A stretch of DNA of 64,000 bases from Bradyrhizobium sp. G127 (GCF_021502575.1 NZ_JAKFGN010000002.1:1488001-1552000), one strand, 5' to 3'; positions 8,932-18,535 are shown, numbered from the stretch's first letter. The notes: generated from the sequence alone by a model not told the origin. Program-made: numbers and translations.

Positions 8932-9642
8932 CTACTCAACTCCCTTTATCACTTTCATAGTTGCCCCATCGGCCTCCACTTGCTCCCGCGTCCCCTCGAA
9001 AATAATCGCTCCACGTTCGATCACGTAGAGCCGGTCCGCAAAACGAGGCAGGTGGTAAAAGTTCGACTCAGCGAGCAATACGGAGCGACCCTGGTCAAGA
9101 ATGCTTCGCAGGCCATTGCTGATGGTAGGCAAGATCGCGGGCGAAAGACCTTCAAATGCTTCATCCAGTAAAAGAAGCTCGGGATCCAGCGCAAGTGCGC
9201 GGGCGATTGAAACCATTTTGCGCTCCCCCCCGGATAGCTGCTGCCCTCCCCGGTGCGCATATGATCTCAGCTTCGGAAATATCGCGTAGGCCGCTTCGAT
9301 CCGCTCATCCGCCGATTTGGTTGATTTGCGTGTCCAGGTCGGCAACGCGATATTATCCTCAACGGTCAGATCTCCGAACACATCGCTACCCTCCGGCGTG
9401 TAGCCTAGTCCGGCCGCAGCAATGCGGTGCGTCGCGAGCTTGTTCAAATCTTTACCGCGCCACAAGATTTGCCCACCTCCGATCGCTTCGAATCCCATGA
9501 TCGCCCTGAACGTGGTAGTCTTCCCCGCGCCATTGCGCCCGACAAGACACACCAACTCTCCAGGAGACACACGCAGTGAGACACCGTGCAGTACGCGGTT
9601 TCTCATGATCGATACATTCAGCCCCTCGATTTGAAGCGTCAT
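8932..9642 (-). CDS. livF: branched-chain-type ABC transporter ATPase (LivF-like)
   Basis: 236 residues, the usual LivF length. Walker A GRNGAGKTTTF, ABC signature LSGGERKMVSIARAL and Walker B ELLLLDEAFEGLSP are intact. It is one of the two ATPases of a Liv/HAAT-type importer on the cytoplasmic face of the membrane. It overlaps the livG-like gene by an ATGA and abuts the esterase gene. Liv-type transporters import amino acids but also amides, aromatic acids and alicyclic acids; the surrounding catabolic enzymes make a non-amino-acid substrate likely. Confidence 0.9.
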   Translation of the reverse strand: MTLQIEGLNVSIMRNRVLHGVSLRVSPGELVCLVGRNGAGKTTTFRAIMGFEAIGGGQILWRGKDLNKLATHRIAAAGLGYTPEGSDVFGDLTVEDNIALPTWTRKSTKSADERIEAAYAIFPKLRSYAHRGGQQLSGGERKMVSIARALALDPELLLLDEAFEGLSPAILPTISNGLRSILDQGRSVLLAESNFYHLPRFADRLYVIERGAIIFEGTREQVEADGATMKVIKGVE

Positions 9643-10406
9643 GCATGTGCCTCCTTGCCGATCACGACAGAGAGAACGGCTTCATCAGCAAAGAACTTCT
9701 CAGTAGGTAGATCAGCGATCTTTCGTCCGCCCTGCATGGCAATGATCCGGGACGAATAACGCCGCACGAGATCCATATCATGCTCAATCAGGAGAATTGC
9801 ACCAATTCCCATCTGGCTCGCAGCAGACAACAAAGTTTCCATCACACCATGCTTGTCAGCCGTTGAAACGCCAGCCGTTGGCTCGTCCAGCAGAATTACT
9901 TTCGGACGCAATGCAAAAGCGCTAGCAACGTCAAGCAACTTACGCTTGCCATGCGGCAACGAATTTGCAGAACTTTCAAGCGAATCTGTCAGTCGAAATG
10001 CTGCGGCAATCGCCGCGACGGCTTCTCGCACTTCACGATAGCGCGAAGCGTTCGCGAACATTTTCCATCGCAAACCAAGACGTGAGCAGGATGCGACGGT
10101 GAGCGCTTGCCTTACGGTGAGATCGGGAAATACGCTCACCAGCTGAAACGCGCGCGCGAGACCTCGCGTCGAAAGATCTACGGGACTAAGTCCCGCTATG
10201 TCGCGCCCCATAAATCGCACGCTCCCCTCCGTGGGTGAATGCAATCCAGTGAGAACATTGACGAGCGTCGTCTTGCCAGCACCATTTGGTCCGACCACGG
10301 ACACAAACTCGCCGTTAGCCAGATTGAGATCGACGCCCTGCATGGCGACGAAACTCCCGTACGATTTGGAGATGTTCTGCGCGACGAGCAGATGGTCACT
10401 GGACAT
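9639..10406 (-). CDS. livG: branched-chain-type ABC transporter ATPase (LivG-like)
   Basis: About 255 residues from the ATG at 10406, which overlaps the permease stop (TGATG); a longer open frame to 10508 would run into the permease gene and adds no family sequence. Walker A GPNGAGKTTLVN and Walker B VILLDEPTAG are clear. The signature region LPHGKRKLLDVA is the LivG variant of LSGGQ, not a defect. It pairs with the LivF-like ATPase. Confidence 0.9.
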   Translation of the reverse strand: MSSDHLLVAQNISKSYGSFVAMQGVDLNLANGEFVSVVGPNGAGKTTLVNVLTGLHSPTEGSVRFMGRDIAGLSPVDLSTRGLARAFQLVSVFPDLTVRQALTVASCSRLGLRWKMFANASRYREVREAVAAIAAAFRLTDSLESSANSLPHGKRKLLDVASAFALRPKVILLDEPTAGVSTADKHGVMETLLSAASQMGIGAILLIEHDMDLVRRYSSRIIAMQGGRKIADLPTEKFFADEAVLSVVIGKEAHA

Positions 10407-11422
10407 CAACGCCTCCATCTGGCCAGAATCTGCTTCGCAGTACCCAAAAGACCTCCCGGCATTCCGATCACGAGCAGCGCCAGCACGACGCCCAGAAAAA
10501 ATCGCCAATACTGGGTGGCAGCCTGTAACTCGTCCTGAAGCAGAATGAATATCAAAGCTCCTGCGATAGGTCCTATGAGCTCCTGATAGCCACCAAGAAT
10601 CGCCATGAAAACGAGATGACCGGATTGCTGCCAGTACGATAGTTCGGGATCGGCGAGCCCGGTGCTTATCGCAAGCATCGCACCCCCAACGGAACCATAG
10701 ATCGCGGAGATGACAAAGGCGACCGCGCGTACTTGGCGAACCTTCACTCCGAGATAACTTGCTTTCACTTCATTATCGCGTGAGGCCTGAAGATGTAGCC
10801 CGTAAGGCGATCGGACTATACGCCACATAATCCACGCACTCACGATCAGCAAAGCCAGGCAATAATAGTAGAACGGGCCTGTCAGAAATCCCATCTTGTC
10901 AACTTGCGAGAAGTCGATGCCAAGAAGCGATGGCTGCGGAACATTCATTCCGCTGTCCCCGCCCGTCAAATCATAAAATTTGTTGAGGAACGAATAGAAT
11001 AGCATGCCAAACGAAAGCGTCAGCATGCCGAAAAAAATGCCGGAGAACCGGCTTGCGATCCATGCCAACGGGATGGAGATCGCTAACGCAGCCGCCACGG
11101 CGAACAGCAGCATCAATTCGAATGCCGCGTTGCCGGTGAGCCGAACTGCCAAAGCAGACGAATATGCGCCGATGGCCAGAAACAGCGCGTGACCGAAAGA
11201 CAATTGGCCGCCATATCCAAACAGCAGGTTGAACCCGAGCAAGGCAACTGCGTATGCCATGAACGGGATACCGAGGCTGACGTAATAGATATTCGTAACG
11301 TGAGGCGCCGCGGCAAGCGCCACGACGGCGACAAACAACATCACCTTCACGGTGATTCCGGATCGACTGCGGGTACCGTCCGATTCCACCGACATATCCA
11401 GCGCTGATGCGGCTTGCTTCAT
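10406..11422 (-). CDS. livM: branched-chain-type ABC transporter permease (LivM-like)
   Basis: About 338 residues from the ATG at 11422, which overlaps the stop of the upstream permease (TAATG). Multiple hydrophobic segments and LLFGYGGQLSFGHALFLAIG, the hallmark of LivM permeases, are present; the end carries FFLGVVLALLVIGMPGGLLG. It forms the membrane channel with LivH. The tight overlaps with livH and livG show one transcript. Confidence 0.9.
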   Translation of the reverse strand: MKQAASALDMSVESDGTRSRSGITVKVMLFVAVVALAAAPHVTNIYYVSLGIPFMAYAVALLGFNLLFGYGGQLSFGHALFLAIGAYSSALAVRLTGNAAFELMLLFAVAAALAISIPLAWIASRFSGIFFGMLTLSFGMLFYSFLNKFYDLTGGDSGMNVPQPSLLGIDFSQVDKMGFLTGPFYYYCLALLIVSAWIMWRIVRSPYGLHLQASRDNEVKASYLGVKVRQVRAVAFVISAIYGSVGGAMLAISTGLADPELSYWQQSGHLVFMAILGGYQELIGPIAGALIFILLQDELQAATQYWRFFLGVVLALLVIGMPGGLLGTAKQILARWRR

Positions 11423-12318
11423 TACAACGCCTTTCCAAATAGGCCGGTCGGCCACCAGATCAAAACGATCAGCACGACCGCGTAGGTCGCCAGGATATCG
11501 ACTTCAGGATAGATGAAGAGTGCTGCGGCGCGGATCAGACCAACGATAACCGCACCTACTGCGGCGCCTTTCATGCTGCCGATACCGCCAATGACTATGA
11601 CCGCAAATGCATCGACGACCAGTTCGACGCCCATTTGTAGCGATGCCGCGGCCGTCGGCACAACAAGCGCTCCACCGACCGTGCTTAATGTTGTCCCTAA
11701 TGTGAAGACCAGCAAATATACCAGCCGAACGTTCACTCCCATTGCGGCGCTCGTCTCGCGATTCTCGGCGGTAGCACGCAATACTTTCCCCGAAGTCGTA
11801 TGACTCAAGAACCACGTCAGACCCACACCGATAACGACGGCGGCAAGAATGACAAAGAGATTGTACATAGGCATCTGCACGCCACCCACGTTGATCGAAC
11901 CGTAGACCATCGATACGTTCGGCAGTTGGCGAGGATACGCACCCCAAAAGAAGCGAAGCACATCCTGGAAAATCAGGATGAGCGAGAAAGTCAAAAGCAA
12001 CTGGAATGACTCAGGACGACGATAAATCGTGCTCAAAACACGCTCCAGTGGCAATCCTATCAATCCCGCCACCAGCCCGGACGCCAACAAAACAAGGGGA
12101 AACAGCGGGACCGGAAGCCCCTGCGCCAGCGCCCATGTGGTCACGGATACGCCCAGATACGCACCTAGGGCATATATCGAGCCGCATGCGAGATTGACGA
12201 TTCTTTGAACACCGAAACTGAGTTGCAGTCCGGATGTCAGCAAGAAAAGCGCGGCTCCGTGAAAGAGCCCTGCGATTAGTATGCTAGCCGCTGTAGCCAT
12301 AGATGATATCGCCGCCAC
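11422..12318 (-). CDS. livH: branched-chain-type ABC transporter permease (LivH-like)
   Basis: 298 residues from a GTG at 12318 (or ~292 from an ATG at 12300; neither has a strong ribosome site). The pattern LQLSFGVQRIVNLACGSIYA matches the N-terminal LivH motif, and GVNVRLVYLLVFTLGTTLS and AFAVIVIGGIGSMKGAAVGA are further LivH hallmarks. It is an integral membrane permease partner of the LivM-like protein, 33 bases after the substrate-binding protein gene. Confidence 0.9.
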   Translation of the reverse strand: MAAISSMATAASILIAGLFHGAALFLLTSGLQLSFGVQRIVNLACGSIYALGAYLGVSVTTWALAQGLPVPLFPLVLLASGLVAGLIGLPLERVLSTIYRRPESFQLLLTFSLILIFQDVLRFFWGAYPRQLPNVSMVYGSINVGGVQMPMYNLFVILAAVVIGVGLTWFLSHTTSGKVLRATAENRETSAAMGVNVRLVYLLVFTLGTTLSTVGGALVVPTAAASLQMGVELVVDAFAVIVIGGIGSMKGAAVGAVIVGLIRAAALFIYPEVDILATYAVVLIVLIWWPTGLFGKAL

Positions 12319-12351
12319 GACATGCGGTCGGCGCCCCTTCTCTGTACGCGA

Positions 12352-13644
12352 CTAGATTTTTAGGTCAGCTGTCTGCAGCCATTCCCAGAAATCCGCGCCG
12401 GGCGGCTTCTGAATTTCCTTCGTCGACATCGACTCGGTCGTGGCGAGCGTGACGAAATCATAATCATTTTTATGAGTCGTAAGACCCTGGAAAATGATCT
12501 GATCGGAAATGTGATCGCGCCGCATGGAGGCAGGACCACCTAGTGATTCCACCGTGAGACCAGGCATGGCCTCCGCGATCTCAAGGGACGTCGGCCACGA
12601 TCCGGACTTCGCCGCCATCGCCTTCTCGACGGCTGCCTTATACAGATGAAGGCAGTAGTACGCGCGGTCACATTCCCAATGGGGATAGTCTGTGTATTTA
12701 TCAAAGTACCACTTCACAAAGCTTTTTTGCAGTGGGGAAGCTGCCGGGTTGGCGAAGTACAATGTGCTGTGACCGAATACGATGTTCTCAGGCGTGAACT
12801 CCTTCTTGAGCGAGGTTTGCTGCCACCCCGCCGCCGGCATGACAAACTTTACGCCATCCGTTAGTCCCATATTGTGGGCCTGACGCATGAACACAGGCAA
12901 ATCGGCAAATACCATCGAAGTGAAGATCAAATCCGGCGCCGCCGCCTTCAAAGCCGCCACGTTGGATGTTAGATCCATCGTTCCGGGCTTTATCCATTGC
13001 TCGGCAACAACGGTGTGCTCAATACCGAACTTCTTGAGAAGCGCGGTAAATGTTGTCCAGGTGTTACGGCCGTACGTATAGTCGGGATTGATACCAGCGA
13101 TCCGTGCAAATTTGCCTTTGAAATGCCGGATCGCGAGCAGCGACGCCATTACGGCATCGACTTCATTGTCGATGGAGCGGAAAACATACTGCGGATTGGG
13201 CATCATCTCCTTGACGCCGTCCTGTGTCGTGCCATCCCACAACATCGTCAGCATCTTCGACTGCTCAGCTGCAGGCGCCAGTGCGAGACTCACAGCGGAG
13301 GAGATTATGCCGTGGACGGCATCGACCTTGTCCTGCAACACCAGCTTTCGATAACGGTCGATGGTTTCCTTTGGCGTCGTTTCTTCCTGAAAGACGAGCT
13401 CGACCTTCCGGCCTCCGATTCCGTCGGCCGCATTCAGCTGCTCCACAGACCACTCGACAGCGCGAATTCCCCCCTCCCCGGCCGTTCCAGCCATACCTCC
13501 GCGAGGAGCAAGAATTCCTATTCGCAACGGAGTGGTCTGCGCGATCGCCGGCGCACCCAATAAACCGTAAACGCCCAAAGCTGCGGTCGCGCCAGCGGCC
13601 TTAATTGCACGCCTGCGGTTCGCGGAAAATTTAATATCGCGCAT
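12352..13644 (-). CDS. ABC transporter substrate-binding protein (type 1, Liv family)
   Basis: 430 residues, ATG at 13644 with a GGGAGAG ribosome site. The N-terminus has SANRRRAIKAAGATAALG and an AIAQ cleavage region, resembling a Tat-type signal peptide. The mature part has the Peripla_BP_6 layout (LRIGILAPRGGMAGTAGEGG, VDAVHGIISS, ARIAGINPDYTYGRNTWTTF). It should capture the substrate in the periplasm for the LivHMGF-like importer. It leads an apparent eight-gene minus-strand operon ending in the LysR gene. The substrate is unknown. Confidence 0.9.
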   Translation of the reverse strand: MRDIKFSANRRRAIKAAGATAALGVYGLLGAPAIAQTTPLRIGILAPRGGMAGTAGEGGIRAVEWSVEQLNAADGIGGRKVELVFQEETTPKETIDRYRKLVLQDKVDAVHGIISSAVSLALAPAAEQSKMLTMLWDGTTQDGVKEMMPNPQYVFRSIDNEVDAVMASLLAIRHFKGKFARIAGINPDYTYGRNTWTTFTALLKKFGIEHTVVAEQWIKPGTMDLTSNVAALKAAAPDLIFTSMVFADLPVFMRQAHNMGLTDGVKFVMPAAGWQQTSLKKEFTPENIVFGHSTLYFANPAASPLQKSFVKWYFDKYTDYPHWECDRAYYCLHLYKAAVEKAMAAKSGSWPTSLEIAEAMPGLTVESLGGPASMRRDHISDQIIFQGLTTHKNDYDFVTLATTESMSTKEIQKPPGADFWEWLQTADLKI

Positions 13645-13778
13645 ATTTCTCTCCCCAGATCGGAATTTCCACCCGGACCATGATGCTCTCTCGGCCGCTC
13701 CTGGCCTGACTTCAGGTTCAGAGCGGTCTCTTCGGCGCTTGTGATCTGAGGTACAAGGTAGGGAAGCAAAAGATGAAA

Positions 13779-13824
13779 GGGTAGCAAGATCGCCTGACTC
13801 CTGACTTCAGAAAAACTGATGAAG
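13779..13824 (-). promoter_or_regulatory. candidate operator upstream of the liv/hydrolase operon
   Basis: Read on the minus strand, this stretch contains ATCAG-TTTTTCTGAAG and TCAGGCGATCTTG. A matching stretch lies at 19048-19100 (ATCAGATTTCCTGAA then TCAGGCGATGTTG). It is about 135-180 bases upstream of the substrate-binding protein start, in the divergent region before the SDR gene at 14020. The repeated TCAG/CTGA half-sites suggest a regulator site shared by the two catabolic operons; this is inference from two copies. Confidence 0.4.
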
Positions 13825-14019
13825 GGAAGAAGACGCCCCCGCCACGTCTGTCATCCCAGTCATTCACCTTCGCTGACGATCAACATCAACCGAAATTAGG
13901 CCGAACCGCCATCGCAAGGCTTATGATTGCGTGGGAGGGCGTGGCAAATCAGTTCACGCCAGAAAACGGACAGGGCAATCCGTCAGAGACGGACTTGTTC
14001 TGCAAAGGGATTCAAGGAC

Positions 14020-14814
14020 ATGCAAGGAATTTCATCAGGACCATCATTCGGACTGTCCGGAAAGCGAATACTCGTTACCGGCGGCGCAAGCGGCATCGGA
14101 AAAGCTGCTTGTAAAATCTTTACCGATCTCGGAGCAAACGTTTGTCTTTCGGACGTCAAAGCCGATGCAATAGTGGAAGCCGCCGCAGAAACTGGAGCCC
14201 GGGCCCATGTCGCCGCTGACGTCTCTGTCCCTGATCAGGCGGAAAGGCTAATCAGCGAAACAGTTGCCGAGCTTGGCGGCCTGGATGGGCTTTTCCACTG
14301 TGCGGGCATCCATCATATCGGCAAAGCGACAGAGCAGGACATTAATATCTGGCAACGTGTGATGGACGTGAATGTGCGCGGAACCCAGCTTGTCTGCAGC
14401 CTCGCCGCACGGCACATGGAAGTTCAGGGTTCGGGCGCTATGGTCGTTGTAACATCCATCGCAGGCTATAACGGGCAGCCACGGCGCAGTGCCTACGGCA
14501 CATCCAAGGCCGCCGTCGGCCATCTCGCCCGGTCTTTCGCAACGGAGTGGGGCAAATCGGGAATTCGTGTCAATGCGATTGGCCCGGGATATGTTCTCAC
14601 ACCGATGGCTCAAGGTATCATCAATAGCGGTGCAACTGACGTGATGCGCATCGTGAACAGAACACCATTGGGACGCATGGCGCGACCTGAAGAAATTGCT
14701 CAGGCAGCCGCATTTTTGCTTTCCGACTGGGCCTCCTACATCACCGGCGCAGAGCTATTCGTAGACGGCGGATGGTCGGCATACGGTGGGTCGGGTGAGG
14801 TCAACACGTTCTGA
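14020..14814 (+). CDS. short-chain dehydrogenase/reductase
   Basis: About 264 residues from the ATG at 14020, chosen because AAAGGGA lies nine bases upstream; the frame is open further upstream but that part has no SDR character. TGGASGIG is the NAD(P)-binding loop, catalytic Ser lies in VTSIAGYNG, and YGTSK is the YxxxK pair. The C-terminus has FVDGGW as in classical SDRs. It is transcribed away from the liv operon and towards the alcohol dehydrogenase. In context it could oxidise the entry alcohol to a ketone; the substrate is not shown by the sequence. Confidence 0.9.
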   Translation: MQGISSGPSFGLSGKRILVTGGASGIGKAACKIFTDLGANVCLSDVKADAIVEAAAETGARAHVAADVSVPDQAERLISETVAELGGLDGLFHCAGIHHIGKATEQDINIWQRVMDVNVRGTQLVCSLAARHMEVQGSGAMVVVTSIAGYNGQPRRSAYGTSKAAVGHLARSFATEWGKSGIRVNAIGPGYVLTPMAQGIINSGATDVMRIVNRTPLGRMARPEEIAQAAAFLLSDWASYITGAELFVDGGWSAYGGSGEVNTF

Positions 14815-14822
14815 CCGTGCTG

Positions 14823-14864
14823 TGTGGCCGGGATAAGGAAAATAGCCCCCATCCCGGCTCCACA
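14823..14864. terminator. hairpin between convergent genes
   Basis: Long imperfect stem: TGTGGCCGGGAT (14823-14834) pairs with ATCCCGGCtCCACA (14851-14864) apart from one bulge. It lies between the convergent SDR and alcohol dehydrogenase genes, fitting a bidirectional terminator, though there is no T run. Confidence 0.5.
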
Positions 14865-14886
14865 AACTGCGGGAAGGACTCAAACA

Positions 14887-15978
14887 TTAGAATTCGATAA
14901 CCGATCGAATATCGAGTCCTTTTCGCAACCGATCGAGAGCGGCGTTGACTTCACCAAGAGAGATGCGGCTAGTCACGTAATCATCCAACAGAAGGTCACC
15001 GCTCAAGTATTTTTCTGCAAGCGAAGGGAAGAACTCCTGCGCCCGGCTTCCACCATAACTTGATCGTACGATATTCTTTTCACCCATCAGCGACCCCCAA
15101 CGAAAACTTACCAGCTGCTGCTGTGCGACCTTACCGAGCCAGACCACCTGCCCTCCTGGCCTTACGATCTCCAAGCTGGTCTGGAATCCTCTTTCATTGC
15201 CGGCTGCTTCGAAAACATAGTCCGCGCCACGCCCACACGTGAGAGCGGCATGGGACTGGATCAGGTTCTCATCTACAGGGAGAGTGTGCGTGGCTCCAAG
15301 GCGTTTCGCCATATGAAGCTTCCGCACATCTCTATCAATCGCGATGATCGTCTCCGCCTGGGCAAGACGTGCGCCTTGGATAGCCGAGAGTCCGACCGCA
15401 CCGCATCCGATGATGGTAACGCTGCTGCGAGGCTGAACCCGTGCTATATTGCTGACCGCTCCAATCCCGGTCGCTACTCCACAACCGATCAGACAGGCAA
15501 CGTGGAAAGGCATGCTCTTCGGGATCCTGACAGCGCAGTCTTCAGTGACAACTGCCAGTTCCGCAAAAGTGCCGGCGTACATCAACTGATGAACGGGCTG
15601 TTTGCCGTCGAAAATCCGCGCCTTACCGTCAAAGTGCATCGAACGGACCCCATTCGCTCGATACTGCTCGCACAGTATGAACTGCTCATGGGAACAGAAA
15701 TAGCAATGCCCGCAATGCGGATTCCAGGAAAGAGCGACATGATCACCCACTGACAGCCGATAAACGGATGATCCGGTCCATTCCACTATCCCCGCTGCTT
15801 CGTGACCGGGAACGAATGGCAGTGGCGTATCGAGGTGCCCGTCAACCGCTTCCAGGTCTGTATGACAGAGGCTGGTCGCTTGTATGCGTACGATCACATC
15901 GTCTGAGGCGAGATTGGCGAGCCTCAATTCGCGGATTTCGAGGGGTTCGCCCGGTTTCTCCGAGACTGCGCCACGCAT
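14887..15978 (-). CDS. zinc-dependent alcohol dehydrogenase (MDR family)
   Basis: About 363 residues from the ATG at 15978, five bases after the upstream SDR stop; the frame is open to 16221 but overlaps that SDR. Catalytic zinc ligands: Cys and His in SLCHTDLEAVDG and PFVPGHEAAG. The structural-zinc lobe reads CGHCYFCSHEQFILCE, four Cys as expected. IIGCGAVGLSAIQGA is the NAD(H) Rossmann motif. It resembles class III/NDMA-type alcohol dehydrogenases and could act like ChnD, oxidising the hydroxyacid formed by ester or lactone hydrolysis. No aldehyde dehydrogenase is seen nearby. Confidence 0.9.
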   Translation of the reverse strand: MRGAVSEKPGEPLEIRELRLANLASDDVIVRIQATSLCHTDLEAVDGHLDTPLPFVPGHEAAGIVEWTGSSVYRLSVGDHVALSWNPHCGHCYFCSHEQFILCEQYRANGVRSMHFDGKARIFDGKQPVHQLMYAGTFAELAVVTEDCAVRIPKSMPFHVACLIGCGVATGIGAVSNIARVQPRSSVTIIGCGAVGLSAIQGARLAQAETIIAIDRDVRKLHMAKRLGATHTLPVDENLIQSHAALTCGRGADYVFEAAGNERGFQTSLEIVRPGGQVVWLGKVAQQQLVSFRWGSLMGEKNIVRSSYGGSRAQEFFPSLAEKYLSGDLLLDDYVTSRISLGEVNAALDRLRKGLDIRSVIEF

Positions 15979-15982
15979 GCTG

Positions 15983-16750
15983 CTAGCCCCAATAAAATTC
16001 GCGCCGTCCGCCATCGATACAAAGCAACTCGCCGTTGATGAATCCACTATTGCTCGAGGCCAGAAACGCGACGGCGCTCCCGATCTCACGCGGTGAGCAT
16101 AGCCTCCGCAGCGGGTTTTGCTCCCGTACGACCGCGAGCATTTCTGAAGTGAAGCCGCCAATGAGATCGGTTTCCACGTATCCCGGCGCAATGGCGTTAG
16201 AGGTGATCCCAAAGGAGCCAACCTCCTTGGCCACCGTCCGCGTGAAACCGGCGATACCAGCCTTGGCGGCTACATAGTGGGACACACCCGCTCGCCCGCC
16301 ACCCGTATAGTTCATCGATGACGTGTTGATGATGCGCCCCCATCCCTGCGACCTCATGGCGGGTATCGCCTCGCGCGTCCATAAGAACGTGCTTCGCATA
16401 TGGATATGAACCATTCGATCCCAGGCGTCCGCTGGCATATCTTGGACGCGATACGAAGGACGCGCGCCGATGCCGGCATTGTTGACCAGAATATCGAGAC
16501 GCCCGAGTTCGCCAACAACCTGCTTCGTCAAATTGACGACCACAGCCTCATCGGCCGCATCGCCGATAAACGCAGCCGCATTGACGCCTAATTCCTTCAA
16601 ACGCGAAACCGCTTGGTCAGCTGCGTCACAATCAACATCGTTAACAGCTATGGAGACACCTTCTGTAGCTAATGCTTCGGCTTCGGCGAGTCCTAATCCC
16701 CTTGCGCCACCTGTGATCAGCGCAACACGTCCCTTGATACCCAAATCCAT
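15983..16750 (-). CDS. short-chain dehydrogenase/reductase
   Basis: 255 residues. ITGGARGLGLAEA is the cofactor loop, NNAG is present, catalytic Ser lies in NTSSMNYTGG and YVAAK is the YxxxK pair; the end has CIDGGRREFYWG. A typical FabG-like oxidoreductase. It lies between the BVMO (153 bases away) and the zinc dehydrogenase (5 bases), all in one direction, so the three are probably one transcript. It may interconvert the alcohol and ketone used by the BVMO. Confidence 0.9.
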   Translation of the reverse strand: MDLGIKGRVALITGGARGLGLAEAEALATEGVSIAVNDVDCDAADQAVSRLKELGVNAAAFIGDAADEAVVVNLTKQVVGELGRLDILVNNAGIGARPSYRVQDMPADAWDRMVHIHMRSTFLWTREAIPAMRSQGWGRIINTSSMNYTGGGRAGVSHYVAAKAGIAGFTRTVAKEVGSFGITSNAIAPGYVETDLIGGFTSEMLAVVREQNPLRRLCSPREIGSAVAFLASSNSGFINGELLCIDGGRREFYWG

Positions 16751-16903
16751 TTATATCCCCCGACGCCATCGCGCATTTCGTTATCAGCACGACGGTTATT
16801 CAAATACGTTGATTGGAAAACTGGCACACGCAGCGATCATGCTGACCGCCCCAATTCGTAACCACCAGTGAACCGCATTCATTAGTGTCGCGAATGCAGG
16901 CCG

Positions 16904-18535
16904 TCAGGAAAATACGAATCCCTCGTACTTCCGCTCTGCCGCTGCATCGCAGGCTTGCTTGTAGTTCACCATACCTCCCGCATAGGCCAAGATGCCCTTG
17001 GCCTTGCCTGGTACGTTCGTGCCGACGTACCAACTGTCGGCGCTGACAAGCACCGTTCCCTGGATAACATCCTTCACGGTTTGCGACCATTTCGCCTGAT
17101 AGTCAGGATCAACATCAACACGAGTCAACCCGTGGTCCCGCATGTACTTGATGCACCGCGATATCCATCCGACCTGATATTCATTCGCCATAACGACATT
17201 TACCAGGACGGAAGGACTTCCAGGTCCGCCGATGAGATGGAGGTTTGGAAACCCCGCAACGCCGATACCCAAGTAGGTGTCGGATCCCTTTGACCAGACA
17301 TCCTTGATGGTTTTCCCATCGACGCCATGGATGTCGATAACGGTCAACGCACCCGTTAGCGCATCAAAACCAGAGGCGCAGATAATGACATCGAACTCAT
17401 GTTCCTTGCCATCAACGACGAGTCCTTTTTCCGAGAACCGTTCGATGGGCGTTTTCTTGACGCCGACAGCCGTGACGTTGGGGCGATTGAATGTCTCGTA
17501 GAAATTTGTGCCTACACAGATCCGCTTGGTTCCAAAATAGATGTTGCGCGGCGTCATGATCTCGGCCGTTGCAGGGTCTTTGATAATGTGCGCAATCTTT
17601 GCGCGCAGAAAACCGGAAATTTCGTCATTCAGTTCATGATTGGTCAAAATATCGACGAACGCGCGAGGCATCGTCGCCCCACCAAACTGCCATCGCTTCT
17701 CAAGAATTTCGCGCCGCTCATTCTCGCTGTATTCGTCACCCTTGCGAAGTCGCGTTGCAAGCATCTCTTCATTCATGAAGACATCACCTGAACCTACGAT
17801 TTCCGACGTCCGCAGCCGCTCGCGAATTCTTGTCCTGTTTTGCATCCACCATGCCTGATCGGAATCGGTCAGCGGCCGATTGTTGGCGTTGGCATAAAAG
17901 TTCGGCGTTCTGACGAATACTGTCAGGTGTTTGGCCTGCTCTGCGACAAGAGGAATGAGTTGGGTTCCGGACGATCCCGTGCCGATAACTCCCACCCTCT
18001 TGCCTCTGAAATCCGGCTCTTGCTGAGGCCACTTCGCTGTATGGTAGATTTCTCCCTTGAACTTCTCGCGACCAGGAATGTCAGGCCAGATAGGCTCCGA
18101 GATGGGGCCCGCCGAGGAAACGAAATGCCGCGCACGATAGACATCGCCGTTCTCGGTATGTAACGTCCAGAACCCGGCCTCTTCGTCGAACGTCGCCTTG
18201 ACTAGGCGGGAGTTGAAGCAAATATCCTTGCGAAGATCGAGCCGATCGCAGACAAAATTTATGTAACGAACGATTTCCGGCTGCGTCGCATAGCGTTCAG
18301 TCCAGCTCCATTCGTCGTCGATGATGGGCGAGAAGGAGTAACAATAAACGAGACTCTCAATATCGCATCGGGCTCCAGGATAGCGATTCCAGTACCACGC
18401 GCCTCCCACCCCGGTCCCGGCCTCGAGCGCAACTACCGTCAATCCCATTTCGCGCAGTTGATGGAGCATATGTATGCCCCCAAAGCCGCCGCCCAGCACC
18501 AGCGCATCAAGAACAATCGGTTCAGAATTTGTCAT
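16904..18535 (-). CDS. Baeyer-Villiger type flavin monooxygenase
   Basis: 543 residues. FAD Rossmann motif VLGGGFGGIHML (~13-24), the BVMO fingerprint FKGEIYHTAKWP (FxGxxxHxxxWP), and the NADPH Rossmann motif GVIGTGSSGTQ. GVGGAWYWNRYPGARCD is a further hallmark of cyclohexanone/phenylacetone-type enzymes. Such proteins insert oxygen next to a ketone using NADPH and O2, giving an ester or lactone. It leads a minus-strand set with an SDR and a zinc alcohol dehydrogenase, so ketone catabolism is strongly suggested. The exact ketone (alicyclic, terpenoid, steroid) is not told by sequence. Confidence 0.9.
   Translation of the reverse strand: MTNSEPIVLDALVLGGGFGGIHMLHQLREMGLTVVALEAGTGVGGAWYWNRYPGARCDIESLVYCYSFSPIIDDEWSWTERYATQPEIVRYINFVCDRLDLRKDICFNSRLVKATFDEEAGFWTLHTENGDVYRARHFVSSAGPISEPIWPDIPGREKFKGEIYHTAKWPQQEPDFRGKRVGVIGTGSSGTQLIPLVAEQAKHLTVFVRTPNFYANANNRPLTDSDQAWWMQNRTRIRERLRTSEIVGSGDVFMNEEMLATRLRKGDEYSENERREILEKRWQFGGATMPRAFVDILTNHELNDEISGFLRAKIAHIIKDPATAEIMTPRNIYFGTKRICVGTNFYETFNRPNVTAVGVKKTPIERFSEKGLVVDGKEHEFDVIICASGFDALTGALTVIDIHGVDGKTIKDVWSKGSDTYLGIGVAGFPNLHLIGGPGSPSVLVNVVMANEYQVGWISRCIKYMRDHGLTRVDVDPDYQAKWSQTVKDVIQGTVLVSADSWYVGTNVPGKAKGILAYAGGMVNYKQACDAAAERKYEGFVFS

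Noticed and set aside
13779-13824. Sigma-54 promoter (GG-N10-GC)
   Set aside because: The GG to GC distance in AGGCGATCTTGC is seven bases, not ten, and the second copy lacks the GC.
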